A program made the translations under genes and the position numbers. Below are positions 25,431-34,681 of a DNA stretch of 64,000 nucleotides, in pieces. The DNA is from Streptomyces sp. CB02959. GTDB lineage: Bacteria > Actinomycetota > Actinomycetes > Streptomycetales > Streptomycetaceae. The stretch lies in assembly GCF_002803155.1 (NCBI RefSeq), contig NZ_NNBP01000009.1:1-64000 (forward strand), read 5' to 3'. Below the pieces are notes generated by a model. It ran no database searches. It was not told the DNA's origin and saw only the letters and a list, made by a program, of their open reading frames with translations. Numbering within the stretch: the stretch's first letter is position 1; each line of letters starts with the position of its first letter.

Positions 25431-28400
25431 TCACCCGAACCGGTCCGCCACCCCGTCCCCGCTCGCCAGTCTCTGCACGGCCCGCACCGCGTCCGTCGCG
25501 TCGCTTCCCAGGAGGTCGTGGAGGAGCTGGGTGGCGGGCAGCGCGGGGTGCACGTAGACATGCTCCCTGCGTTGTTCGGCGGCCGCGAGCAGGGCGCGGA
25601 AGGTGGCCTGTGCTTCTTCCGTGTGCCCGGCGTGGTGTTGGGCCTGGGCGAGCAGTCCCAGGTGGAGCGGGCGGCGTAGGCGCGTTCCGGTGCGGTGCAG
25701 TTCGCTGAGCGAGGTGTGCATCAGGGCGAGGCCGTCGACTTCCCGTCCCAGGTGTGTCAGGCCCCATCCTTCGAGCAGGGCGAGCATCGACTTCCAGTAG
25801 AGCAGCCCGTGCTCGCCCGCCAGTCGGGAGCCTTCGGCGCCGTTCGAGCGCGCGGTGTGGGCATCGCCCTCCCAGGCAGCCACGACGGCGTTCACGTAGA
25901 GGGCGAAGGACCGGTCGGAGGGCCTGCTTTCGTATGCGGTCAGGCGCAGCAGTTCGCGGCGGCGCACCCGTGCGGTCTGCTGGTCGCCCAGGAGCCAGTG
26001 GGTGAACGTGTCGTAGGAGCGGCAGGAGACGCGCGGGTCGTGTTGGAAAGTGCGGCCCAGTGAGTGGCCCTCGTGGGCGAAGCGGTCCGCCATGGTGACG
26101 GCGTGCTCCAGGGCGTCGAGTGCCTGTGGCAGCAGGCCGCGTACGTGGAGCACGATGCCGTCGCCGTAGGCCGCGCCGAGCACCGCCACCGGCTCGCCGG
26201 TTCGCTCCGCGATGGTCCGCAACAGGCCGGAGAACTCTCGTGAGGCGTCGTAGCGGCCACTGACCAGGCACGCCGCCGACAGGGCCCAGAGCACCGAGGG
26301 GTCCTCGGGCGCGTCGGTGACCGCGCTGAGGGCCCGGCCGCGGGCGAGCGCCGTCTCGGCTTCGGGGTGGCCGTAGCCGCGGGTGGTGGCGAGGACCTGG
26401 CCGAGTTGAATGTGCAGGCGCTGTTCGAGCCGTGCGGCCTCGGGGTCGTCGGGGGGCAGGAAGCCGACCAGGTGCATCGCCCGGCGCAGCCAGGTCTCCA
26501 CCTGCTCGTACGCCAGGCTCTGTTCGGCGTGTTCGGCGGCGCGCAGCAGCCTGGGGAGCCCCTGCACGGCGGGCAGCGCGCTCTTGGCGTGCCAGGTGTG
26601 ATGGGCCACCCGTTCGATCTCCTCCTCGCCCACCTGACCGCGCCGGCGCGCGCACAGCGCCTCGGCGACCCGGGCGTGCAGCCGCTGCCGGTCCACGCGC
26701 GCCAGTTCGGCGACGAGCGTCTCCTGGACCAGGGCGTGGGTGAAGTGGAGCCGCCCGGAGTGGTGGGGATCCTCGTCGAGGAGTCCGGCGAGGAGCGCCG
26801 TCTCCAGCGCCGAGGCGACCGGTGCGTCGTCGGGCGCGACGCGGTGCAGCAGGTCGGTCTCGATCTCGGCGCCGATGACCGCGCACAGCCGCAGCACCGT
26901 CAGGACCGGCTCGGGCAGCGCGGCGAACCGCTGGTGCAGCACCTCGCGCACGCCGGTGGGGATGCGGGCCAGGAGGACGTCCGCCGCATCGGGGCGGTGC
27001 AGGTCGCGGGCGTCGCCGAGGAGGGAGAGCAGTTGCGTGACGAAGTACGGGTTGCCCTCGCTGCGCCGGTGCAGCACCTCCACGACCTTCGCGTCCACGC
27101 CGGGGCCGGCCTGCGCCCCGACCAGGTCGGCGACGTCCTGCCGGGAGAGCCCGCCGAGTCGCAGGGTCTCGGTGCTGGGGCCGCGCAGGACCGCGGAGAG
27201 CATCCGACGCAGTGTGGCGTCGGAGTCGACCTCGAACTCGCGCGCGGTCAGCACGATGCCGAGCGCATGGCCCTGGCGGCGGGTGCTCAGCAGCCTGAGC
27301 AGGTCCAGGGACGCGGTGTCGGCCCAGTGCAGGTCTTCCAGGAGCAGTACGAGCGGGCGCTGTGTGGCCAGGGTGAGCAGTGCCTCGCAGACCGCGTCGT
27401 GGGTGAGGAACCGGGCCTGGACCCAGTCGGCCGCGGAACTTGCCGCGGTGCCTCTCGGGTCGGACGACCACTCGGGCATCAGGGGAGCGAGCAGCGCCCC
27501 GAACGGTTGCGTCGCGTTGCGGAACTCGACCGGGCGGGTGGCAGACAGCCGCCGCAGGATCTGCGTCCACAACCAGTAGGGCGGGACGCCCTCGCCGAGG
27601 AAGCAGTGGCCCCAGACCACCTCCAGCGCGTCGCTGCCGTCGCCGCCGTCGGCCGCCTCCAGTCGTGCGGCGAGTTCGAGGAGGAGGCGGCTCTTGCCTA
27701 CACCGGCGGGGCCGAGGACGCCGGCCACGTGTGCCTGGCCGGCGAGCGCGCCGGCCGCCACGGTGGTCAGCCGATGTAACTCCTGGGAGCGGCCGGTGAA
27801 CGGCGAGCGGGCGGCCGGGCGGCCGCTCGCCGAAGGCACCTCGGCCGCCGCGGTCCCGTCCCCGCCGTCGAACGGATCGGTGCCCGCGGCCGATGCGCGC
27901 GCCCCGCCCCGGCCGGGCGCCTCGGCCGCGTCGGCCGTTTCCGGGCTGTCGGTGTCGTGCCGGGGCGCCCGCGCGTAGTCCGACCGGTCGGCTTCCGCGG
28001 GCCGTCCGAGCCCATGGGTCGTGCGGGCCGGGGTGTGCCCGTCGGCTCCCGGCACCGTGTCGTCGTGGTGCCGCGTCGCGGGTACCGGTCCCGGAGCGTT
28101 TGCGACTGCGAGTCGTTCCGCGGGCCCGAACGGTGCGGGGCGTGGGTTCGGAACAGGCCCGCGGCCCTCTGGTTCCTGGCGCAGAATCGCCGTTCTGATG
28201 CGGCGCAGTTCGGCGGCGGCGTCCACGCTGAACTCCTGGGCGAGGTGGGCGCGCGTCCGCTCGTACACCTCCAGTGCCTCGGCCTGCCGTCCGAGCCGGG
28301 ACAGTGCGGTCATCAGGTGGCCGACAAGGCGTTCCCGGGCCGGGTGCCGGCGGGCCTCCCGGTCCAGTTCGGCGGCGACCTCCTCGGCCGCCCCGAGGGC

Positions 28401-28979
28401 CAACCGGGCCTCCGCGAAGGCTTCCACGGCGGTGAGCCGGAGTTGGTCCAGCCGTGTGCCCTCGTCGCTGAGCAGCGGGTGGCCGTCGAACTCCGCGTAC
28501 GGCGAGCCCCGCCACAGCGTCAGCGCCTCGGCGAGGCGGTCCCGTGCGGCGGGCGCATCGGGCCGGTCGAGCAGCCGCCGCCCGTCGGCCACCAGGCGCT
28601 CGAAGCGGAAGACGTCGACCTGTTCGGGATCGACTTCCAGGACGTAGCCGGGCGCCCGGTGGCGCAGCAGCGCACGGGGCTCCGGGCCGGCCGCCGGCTG
28701 GAGGGCCCGTCGCAGGTGGGAGACGTGGCTCTGCAACGTGGCGACGGCCTGCCGCGGCGGCGCCCCGCCCCACAGCTCCTCGATGAGCGATTCCGTGGAC
28801 ACCACGCGGCCCAGGCGGATGAGCAGCAGGGCGAGGAGGGCCCGTCGGCGCGGTGGGCCGAGCGGCAGGTCGTGTCCGTCACGGCGCACCGACATGGGGC
28901 CCAGGACGTTCAGGAGGGGCGGAGCGGGATCGCACGCCGACGGCGACGGCGACGGGCCCGGCGTCGAAGATATGGGCAT
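25431..28979 (-). CDS. Large SARP/AfsR-type regulator with NTPase domain
   Basis: 1182 residues. Residues ~20-100 are an OmpR-like DNA-binding winged helix (PPRRRALLALLL, TLQSHVSHLRRAL). Residues ~105-250 are the bacterial transcriptional activation (BTAD) domain. An Ala/Pro/Gly-rich linker leads to an AAA/STAND NTPase with Walker A GPAGVGKS and Walker B LVLLLEDLHWAD. The C-terminal half has TPR-like helical repeats. Such proteins switch on secondary-metabolite clusters, often in response to a nucleotide-linked signal. The ATG at 28979 follows GGGGAG; MGSD at 28991 is an alternative. It is divergent from a TauD-like dioxygenase gene, its most likely local target. Confidence 0.9.
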   Translation of the reverse strand: MPISSTPGPSPSPSACDPAPPLLNVLGPMSVRRDGHDLPLGPPRRRALLALLLIRLGRVVSTESLIEELWGGAPPRQAVATLQSHVSHLRRALQPAAGPEPRALLRHRAPGYVLEVDPEQVDVFRFERLVADGRRLLDRPDAPAARDRLAEALTLWRGSPYAEFDGHPLLSDEGTRLDQLRLTAVEAFAEARLALGAAEEVAAELDREARRHPARERLVGHLMTALSRLGRQAEALEVYERTRAHLAQEFSVDAAAELRRIRTAILRQEPEGRGPVPNPRPAPFGPAERLAVANAPGPVPATRHHDDTVPGADGHTPARTTHGLGRPAEADRSDYARAPRHDTDSPETADAAEAPGRGGARASAAGTDPFDGGDGTAAAEVPSASGRPAARSPFTGRSQELHRLTTVAAGALAGQAHVAGVLGPAGVGKSRLLLELAARLEAADGGDGSDALEVVWGHCFLGEGVPPYWLWTQILRRLSATRPVEFRNATQPFGALLAPLMPEWSSDPRGTAASSAADWVQARFLTHDAVCEALLTLATQRPLVLLLEDLHWADTASLDLLRLLSTRRQGHALGIVLTAREFEVDSDATLRRMLSAVLRGPSTETLRLGGLSRQDVADLVGAQAGPGVDAKVVEVLHRRSEGNPYFVTQLLSLLGDARDLHRPDAADVLLARIPTGVREVLHQRFAALPEPVLTVLRLCAVIGAEIETDLLHRVAPDDAPVASALETALLAGLLDEDPHHSGRLHFTHALVQETLVAELARVDRQRLHARVAEALCARRRGQVGEEEIERVAHHTWHAKSALPAVQGLPRLLRAAEHAEQSLAYEQVETWLRRAMHLVGFLPPDDPEAARLEQRLHIQLGQVLATTRGYGHPEAETALARGRALSAVTDAPEDPSVLWALSAACLVSGRYDASREFSGLLRTIAERTGEPVAVLGAAYGDGIVLHVRGLLPQALDALEHAVTMADRFAHEGHSLGRTFQHDPRVSCRSYDTFTHWLLGDQQTARVRRRELLRLTAYESRPSDRSFALYVNAVVAAWEGDAHTARSNGAEGSRLAGEHGLLYWKSMLALLEGWGLTHLGREVDGLALMHTSLSELHRTGTRLRRPLHLGLLAQAQHHAGHTEEAQATFRALLAAAEQRREHVYVHPALPATQLLHDLLGSDATDAVRAVQRLASGDGVADRFG

Positions 28980-29513
28980 GTCGCTCCCCATCAGTCTCGC
29001 GCGCACGACCGTGCTGACGGGTGCTCGGTGGTCGCGCCGCCAACGTCATATAAAACAGATCTTTGCATACTGAACGGGAGTATTCCACGGCTGTAGTGCA
29101 GCAATCGGCAAGGATCCGGCAAGGACCGTGGCAGGGGCGGAGAACGGCCCGTGCCCTTCCCCCGGAACTGGTCAGCGACGTCGGACCACCCTCCCCGAAC
29201 ACTCCGCGCCGCCTCCGCACACCCGATCGACCGGCAGATCGCAAGCGGATGACGGAGGGGCCGCAGGAGTCCGGCCAGGAATTTGCAAGGGCGACGAGGC
29301 ATGCTCTCGGTTCCGCCGGCCGGTCGAACGACGCGCTGGGAGACCACCGGGGCCGGCACGTGACACGTGGCGGCAGGCACCTGCATGAAGTCGCGCAGTG
29401 CGGCGGTACGGCTCCCGTGGACCAACGGCGGCCACGCCGGGCGACGGTACAGCAAGGTGCGCGCATCGACCAGTGATGCACAGGTGGACTCAGCGCAGAT
29501 GCGGAGATGCGAC
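28980..29513. promoter_or_regulatory. Divergent region between SARP regulator and dioxygenase
   Basis: 534 bases without a gene. A palindrome ATACT-N7-AGTAT (29067-29083) sits in an AT-rich patch next to ATATAAAA. Farther right CACGTG-A-CACGTG (29357-29369) is a pair of perfect 6-bp palindromes, 145 bases before the dioxygenase ATG. Both are candidate operators of unknown ligand. Confidence 0.45.
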
Positions 29514-30485
29514 ATGACCGAGCAGCTGGCCAGCAGGCTGCTGGCGGACGGGATCGAAGAGATCGACATCGACTCGGAATGGGTCGACGATCTCCCGGTG
29601 TTGCGGGACGTACTGGAGCGGCACTTCGGCTCCGCCGTCGCGGGTTCCCGGCTCACTCCGTCCCCGCAACCCGACGAACTCCGGGCGGCGCTGCTCAACC
29701 GCTCGGCGCGATTAGCCGATCTGGTCGAGAGGTTACAAGGCGTCCTTCTCGGCGATGCGAGCGCCGTCGTCGTCAGAAAGATGCACCTGGACCACCTGGA
29801 CGTCGACGATCGAGGTGTGCTGCTCTATTGCCTGGCCGCCGGAATGGGATATCCCACCGGTGCCGATCCCCGGCGGAATCAGGTCGTATGGCCGGTGACG
29901 GCCAGCGCGAGGAGCCGCGAATTCGAGGCCGCCCGACCGGAGTTGGATTTCGAGGCCGAATACCACACGGACTCGCAGTACCATCCCGACCCGGAGCGTT
30001 ACTTCCTCCTGTACGCGGTGCGGGCGGCGCGGTGCGGCGGCGGCGACAACAGGGTGCGGGCGAACGCCCACATCACGGAATTCCTGGCGGGGACCCCGGA
30101 GGGCCGGAAGGCGATGAGGGTGCTGGAGGCCCTCGACGTTCCCTTCCGAATTCCCTCGGACTACACCGACAGTGGCGAGGCCCCGGAGAAGCGGTACACC
30201 TTCGCTCCGATACTCGCGGAGCGGAACACGCTGCGGTGGCGCAGGGACACGGTCGAAAAGGGCTTGGCGGAACTCCCCGAGTACGATCACCCGGATCTGC
30301 GCGACGCCCTCGGAATGCTGGAGTCGGCGCTGGCCGAGGCACCGCACGAGGTGCGCCTGACCCTCGTCGACGACAGCTTCATCGTCGTCGACAACCACCG
30401 CGCGGTGCACGCCCGTACGGAATTCGCCGACCTCGACCGCCACCACCTGGGCATCCGGTTCCACGACACCCAGCACGTTCGCTAG
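29514..30485 (+). CDS. TauD/TfdA-like Fe(II)/2-oxoglutarate dioxygenase
   Basis: 323 residues with the jelly-roll dioxygenase signature. The metal-binding HxD is in EYHTDSQYH, the distal His in DNHRAVHARTEF with its 2-oxoglutarate-binding Arg shortly after. It resembles the clavaminate synthase/arginine hydroxylase branch, whose members hydroxylate free or carrier-bound amino acids in natural-product pathways. The substrate is not deducible. The ATG at 29514 has GGAG seven bases upstream. Divergent from the SARP regulator; no peptide synthetase or other pathway gene is next to it, so the pair looks orphaned. Confidence 0.85.
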   Translation: MTEQLASRLLADGIEEIDIDSEWVDDLPVLRDVLERHFGSAVAGSRLTPSPQPDELRAALLNRSARLADLVERLQGVLLGDASAVVVRKMHLDHLDVDDRGVLLYCLAAGMGYPTGADPRRNQVVWPVTASARSREFEAARPELDFEAEYHTDSQYHPDPERYFLLYAVRAARCGGGDNRVRANAHITEFLAGTPEGRKAMRVLEALDVPFRIPSDYTDSGEAPEKRYTFAPILAERNTLRWRRDTVEKGLAELPEYDHPDLRDALGMLESALAEAPHEVRLTLVDDSFIVVDNHRAVHARTEFADLDRHHLGIRFHDTQHVR

Positions 30486-30539
30486 CGCCGGCTGAAGGGA
30501 TTTCCCGGCCGTTCTGGTGCGGCGTGTGCGAGGAATGCG

Positions 30540-31988
30540 TCAGGGGCCGTCCGGGCCGAACATCGCCCGAGGGAAGGTGACGGTGAATTCGGTGTGCCCG
30601 GGGCGGCTGTTCATCACGACCGCTCCGCCGTGCGCGGTGACCACGGCCTCGACGATGGCCAGCCCCAGTCCGGTGCCGCCCGCCGCCCGCGAACGGCTGT
30701 GGTCGACCCGTACGAAGCGGCCGAAGATGTCGTCCTGGAGCTCCTCGGGCACGCCGGGGCCGTCGTCGGCCACCGTCAGCCGGGTCCCCTGGCCGTCGGC
30801 CGCCAACCGCACCGTCACGGCGGTCCCGGGCGGGGTGTGCATCCGGGCGTTGGCGAGGAGGTTGCCGACGACCTGGTGCAGGCGGTGTTCGTCCCCCGCC
30901 GTGGTCACCACCGTCTCGGGGAGGTCGAGCAGCCACTGGTGGTGCGGACCGGCCGCCCGCGCGTCGTCCGCCGCGTCGAGCACGAGCCGCGTCAGGTCCA
31001 CCGGCCTGCGCTCCAGGGCGCGGCCGGCGTCGAGGCGGGCGAGCAGCAGCAGGTCGTCCACGAGGTGGCTCATCCGCACGGACTCCGCCTGGATCCGTTC
31101 CAGGGAGCGCCGGACCTCGCCGGGCACCGGCCCCTTGTGCCGGAGGGCGAGTTCCGCATGGCCGCGGACGTTGGCCACCGGGGTCCGCAGTTCGTGACTG
31201 GCGTCGGCGGCGAAGTGCCGCAGTCGTTCCTCGCTGGCGTGTCGGCGCTCCAGAGCGTTGCCGACATGACCGAGCATCCGGTTGAGGGCGGTGCCGACCT
31301 GCCCGACCTCGGTGCGCGGGTCGGCCACCGGCACCGGTGCCGGCATGGCGACCTCGCCACTGGCCAGCGGCAGTTCGGCCACGCTCGCCGCCGTGGTCGT
31401 GACGCGGCGCAACGGCCGCAGCGACAGTCGCACCCACAGCACGCCCAGAACGCCGGTCACCACCAGGGCCCCGCCGAACACCGCGGCCTCGACCGCCTCC
31501 AACCGGTGCACGGTCTCCTCGACCGGGCGCAGCGGCAGACCCGTGATCAGGACGTCGCGGTCGTCGCCCACGACGGCGTTGACGCGGTACCGGCCCAGTG
31601 CGGACAGCCGGATGCCGTGTCCGGAGCCGTCGGTCGGGAGGGTGGCCAGCGCCCGGCGGTCGGCGGCGGACAGCGGCACCGCGGCGTCCGTCCGGTCCCG
31701 TACGACGGCCGCCCGGGTCGGGGTGCCGCGCAGCAGCCGGGCGCCGAAGGTGCCCTCGGACTGGCCGCGGGTGTCCGGCTGGTTGTCGGCGTCCGGCCTG
31801 GACTCGTGTTCCAGGCTCGCCGCGAACCGTCCGGCGGAGGCGGAGAGCTGCTGGTCCAGGCGACCCACCAGGAACCCTTCGAGCGCGACGACCGTGGTGA
31901 CGCCGACGGCCAGGCAGGCCAGCGCCAGGAGCGCGACCAGACCCGCGGTGAGCTGGCTGCGCAGGGTGCGCGGGAGGAACCGCTTCAC
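30540..31988 (-). CDS. Sensor histidine kinase
   Basis: 482 residues. TM1 (~13-36) and TM2 (~165-190) flank a ~130-residue extracytoplasmic domain. A HAMP linker leads to HisKA with the phospho-acceptor in FAADASHELRTP (~270). The ATPase domain has an N box (NLLANARMHTP), DDGPGVP and GGTGLGLAI. The GTG start at 31988 overlaps the response regulator stop by four bases (GTGA), so they are translationally coupled. Its genomic neighbour, a membrane reductase operon, suggests it senses redox, flavin or envelope conditions (inference). Confidence 0.93.
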   Translation of the reverse strand: MKRFLPRTLRSQLTAGLVALLALACLAVGVTTVVALEGFLVGRLDQQLSASAGRFAASLEHESRPDADNQPDTRGQSEGTFGARLLRGTPTRAAVVRDRTDAAVPLSAADRRALATLPTDGSGHGIRLSALGRYRVNAVVGDDRDVLITGLPLRPVEETVHRLEAVEAAVFGGALVVTGVLGVLWVRLSLRPLRRVTTTAASVAELPLASGEVAMPAPVPVADPRTEVGQVGTALNRMLGHVGNALERRHASEERLRHFAADASHELRTPVANVRGHAELALRHKGPVPGEVRRSLERIQAESVRMSHLVDDLLLLARLDAGRALERRPVDLTRLVLDAADDARAAGPHHQWLLDLPETVVTTAGDEHRLHQVVGNLLANARMHTPPGTAVTVRLAADGQGTRLTVADDGPGVPEELQDDIFGRFVRVDHSRSRAAGGTGLGLAIVEAVVTAHGGAVVMNSRPGHTEFTVTFPRAMFGPDGP

Positions 31989-32725
31989 GAGTGCTCCGGC
32001 TTGAGGACGTATCCGACGCCGCGGACCGTGTGGATCATCGGGGTCCGGCCGGCGTCGATCTTCTTGCGCAGGTAGCTGATGTAGAGCTCGACGACGTGGG
32101 ACCGGCCGCCGAAGTCGTAGGACCAGACCCGGTCGAGGATCTGTGCCTTGGACAGCACCCGCCGGGGGTTGCGCATCAGGAACCGGAGCAGCTCGAACTC
32201 GGTGCGGGAGAGTTCGATCAGTTCGCCGTCGCGGACGACCTCCCTGGCCTCCTCGTCCATGACCAGGTCCCCGACGACGAGCTGGTCGCCGTCGCCCTCC
32301 GGCTCGTGCGCCATACCGGCCCGGCGCAGCAGACCGCGCAGCCGTGCCAGCACCTCTTCCAGGCTGAACGGCTTGGTCACGTAGTCGTCGCCGCCCGCGG
32401 TGATGCCCGCGATCCGGTCCTCGACGGCGTCACGTGCGGTGAGGAAGAGCACACAGACCGTCTTCAGTTCCTTGCGCAGCAGGCGCAGCACCTGCAGCCC
32501 GTCGATGTCGGGCAGCATCCAGTCCAGGACGACGGCGTGCGGGCGGAAGGTCCTGGCTACCGCGAGCGCGGAGGCGCCGTCGGCCGCACTGCGGACCTCC
32601 CAGCCCTCGCCCGCCAGGGCTCCGGAGAGCACTTCGGTGAGGTCCGGCTCGTCGTCGATCACGAGGACGCGTACCGGGGAGCCGTCGGCGCTGTGCAAGG
32701 GGGAAGGGGGGCGGTGAGTGTGCAT
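31985..32725 (-). CDS. OmpR/PhoB-type response regulator
   Basis: 246 residues. The receiver has an acidic pocket DDEPD (24-28), phospho-acceptor Asp68 (VVLDWMLPD) and a conserved Lys in VTKPF. The C-terminal winged helix (LSRTEFELLRFLM, then SHVVELYISYLRKK) binds direct repeats in this family. It is first gene of the operon with the histidine kinase. The 144-bp divergent spacer to the ferric reductase-like operon contains an 11-bp-period direct repeat, as expected for an OmpR-type binding site. Confidence 0.93.
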   Translation of the reverse strand: MHTHRPPSPLHSADGSPVRVLVIDDEPDLTEVLSGALAGEGWEVRSAADGASALAVARTFRPHAVVLDWMLPDIDGLQVLRLLRKELKTVCVLFLTARDAVEDRIAGITAGGDDYVTKPFSLEEVLARLRGLLRRAGMAHEPEGDGDQLVVGDLVMDEEAREVVRDGELIELSRTEFELLRFLMRNPRRVLSKAQILDRVWSYDFGGRSHVVELYISYLRKKIDAGRTPMIHTVRGVGYVLKPEHS

Positions 32726-32810
32726 GGTGACTCCAGCATCCCTCCCGTGCGGGTGTGTGCGGGTATGAGCCGGCTCTGAGTTTCCTGTGAATCGTGCGGC
32801 GGGTCGTCAC

Positions 32811-32830
32811 TCAGAGGTTCTTCAGAGGTT
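32811..32830 (+). promoter_or_regulatory. Direct repeat TCAGAGGTT, period 11 bp
   Basis: TCAGAGGTT occurs at 32811-32819 and 32822-32830, one helical turn apart, 40-59 bases before the reductase ATG. The layout is that of OmpR-family response regulator sites. Confidence 0.55.
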
Positions 32831-32869
32831 GCGCTGCGACGCTGGCGCCGACCACGGAAGGAACGACCC

Positions 32870-34231
32870 ATGAGCACCATCTCGCACACCCGCCGCAGTG
32901 CCCATGGCGGTGCCTGGCCGCGCCGGCTGGCGTCCGCGGCTCCGTTGCTGGCGCAGGGCGTCATCGGGGCGGGGGCGGTCGGTGTCCTGGCCCTGTGGTG
33001 GACCGGCACGGCGTCCGTGGTGGGACCGGCGGGCTGGCTGACGGGCGCCGGCCGGATCACCGGTCTGCTGGCCGGGTACGCCTGCGCCGTGCTCGTCGCG
33101 CTGATGGCCCGCGTCCCGCTGCTCGACCACACCCTGGGCACCGACCGGCTCGCGCGCTGGCACGCCACGGGCGGGCGCTACACCCTCTCGCTGGTACTGA
33201 CCCACACACTGCTGATCATCTGGGGCTACACCCTCACCTCGCAGAGCGACGTCCTGCACGAGACGACCACCCTCGTCCTCGACTACCCGGACATGCTCAA
33301 GGCCACCGCCGGCTTCCTCCTGCTGGTCGGCACCGGCGTCCTCTCGGCGCGCGCCGCCCGACGCCGGATGAGCTACGAGACCTGGCACTACCTCCACTTC
33401 GCCACCTACCTGGCCGTCTTCCTCACCTTCGGCCACCAGCTCTCCAACGGTGCCGACTTCGTGGGCCGGCGGCCCGCCCAACTCGCCTGGTACGCCCTGT
33501 ACGGAGCCGTGGCGATGCTGATCATCTGGTACCGCTTCGTGGACCCGGTACGGCGGTCGCTGCGCCACCGGCTCCGGGTCGCCGACGTTCGCCCGGAGGC
33601 CCCGGGCGTGGTGTCGGTACACCTCACCGGGGAGCGGCTGACCGAACTCGGCGCCCGGCCGGGCCAGTTCTTCCGCTGGCGCTTCCTGGCACCGGGCCTG
33701 TGGTGGACCGCCAACCCCTACTCGCTCTCCGCCCCGCCACTCCCCCACCGGCTGCGCATCACCGTGAAGGACGCCGGCGGGCACAGCGCGGCCCTGGCGC
33801 GACTGCGGCCGGGCACCCGGGTCTGGGCCGAAGGCCCCTACGGCGCCTTCACCGAGGCCCGGCGCCGGTCGGCCAAGGTGCTGCTGCTCGCGGGCGGCGT
33901 CGGCATCACCCCGCTGCGCACGCTCTTCGAAACCCTCCCCGGCGACGTCACACTCGTCTACCGGGCGCGGCGCCCGGAGGACCTCGCCCTGCGCGCCGAA
34001 CTCGATGCCGTCGCGGCAGCCCGCGGCAGAGCCGTGCACTACTCCGTCGACGAACCGGCCGGGTACGCCGCGCCGTTGACCGCCCGCGCCCTCAAGCAGC
34101 TGATCCCGGACCTGGCCGACCACGAGGTGTACCTGTGCGGTCCGCCCGGCATGACCAGCGCCGCCCGACGCGCCCTGCGCGGGGCCGGTGTGCCCCGGCA
34201 CCGCATCCACCACGAATCGTTCGAGTTCTGA
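32870..34231 (+). CDS. Ferric reductase-like membrane flavoprotein
   Basis: 453 residues. The N-terminal ~215 residues contain six hydrophobic segments of a ferric reductase-like transmembrane domain with His residues suited to b-haem binding (LTHTLLIIWGY, HYLHFATYL, TFGHQL). The cytoplasmic C-terminal half has the FAD motif (NPYSLSAPP, then RLRITVKD) and the NAD(P) motif (LLLAGGVGITPLRTL, YLCGPPGM). It should move electrons from NAD(P)H across the membrane. The ATG has AAGGA upstream. It is first in a three-gene operon with an FMN-binding protein and ApbE. Confidence 0.9.
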   Translation: MSTISHTRRSAHGGAWPRRLASAAPLLAQGVIGAGAVGVLALWWTGTASVVGPAGWLTGAGRITGLLAGYACAVLVALMARVPLLDHTLGTDRLARWHATGGRYTLSLVLTHTLLIIWGYTLTSQSDVLHETTTLVLDYPDMLKATAGFLLLVGTGVLSARAARRRMSYETWHYLHFATYLAVFLTFGHQLSNGADFVGRRPAQLAWYALYGAVAMLIIWYRFVDPVRRSLRHRLRVADVRPEAPGVVSVHLTGERLTELGARPGQFFRWRFLAPGLWWTANPYSLSAPPLPHRLRITVKDAGGHSAALARLRPGTRVWAEGPYGAFTEARRRSAKVLLLAGGVGITPLRTLFETLPGDVTLVYRARRPEDLALRAELDAVAAARGRAVHYSVDEPAGYAAPLTARALKQLIPDLADHEVYLCGPPGMTSAARRALRGAGVPRHRIHHESFEF

Positions 34232-34240
34232 GGAGCCACC

Positions 34241-34681
34241 GTGCGCCGAGCCGTACTGACCGCAGCGTCGACCAGCGCACTGGTCGTCCTCCTGCTCTCC
34301 CTCAAACCGCACCAGCCCGCCGGCCTGACAGATGACCTGGCCCAGGGCGGCACCCCACCGTCCCCGGCGCCCACCGGCCGTTCACCGCACGGCGCGCATC
34401 CGGCCAACGGCACGTACACCGGTGCCCCGGTCAGCACCCGTTACGGCACCGTGCAGGTCGCCGCCACCGTCAACGCCGGCCGGCTGACGGCCGTCAAGGT
34501 GCTGCAGGCCCCGTCCGACAACGGCCGCGACCGCGAGATCGCCACCTACGCCCTGCCGCGCCTGACACAGGAGGCGCTGAGCGCGCACGGCGCCGGCATC
34601 GACGCGGTGTCCGGCGCCAGCTACACCAGCGCCGGCTACATCCGTTCGCTGCAGAGCGCCCTGGACCAGGCCGGTGCCTGA
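34241..34681 (+). CDS. Secreted FMN-binding domain protein
   Basis: 146 residues. A signal or anchor segment (AVLTAASTSALVVLLLSL) is followed by a Pro/Gly linker and an FMN_bind domain. SGASYTS at 124-130 contains the Thr/Ser that ApbE links to FMN through a phosphoester. GTG start nine bases after the reductase stop with GGAG between. The protein would sit outside the membrane and take electrons from the reductase-like protein. Confidence 0.88.
   Translation: MRRAVLTAASTSALVVLLLSLKPHQPAGLTDDLAQGGTPPSPAPTGRSPHGAHPANGTYTGAPVSTRYGTVQVAATVNAGRLTAVKVLQAPSDNGRDREIATYALPRLTQEALSAHGAGIDAVSGASYTSAGYIRSLQSALDQAGA

Noticed and set aside
25267..28773. Second long frame inside the SARP regulator gene on the same strand
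   Set aside because: Translation is Arg/Pro/Gly-rich low complexity; the other frame carries the winged helix, BTAD and Walker motifs.
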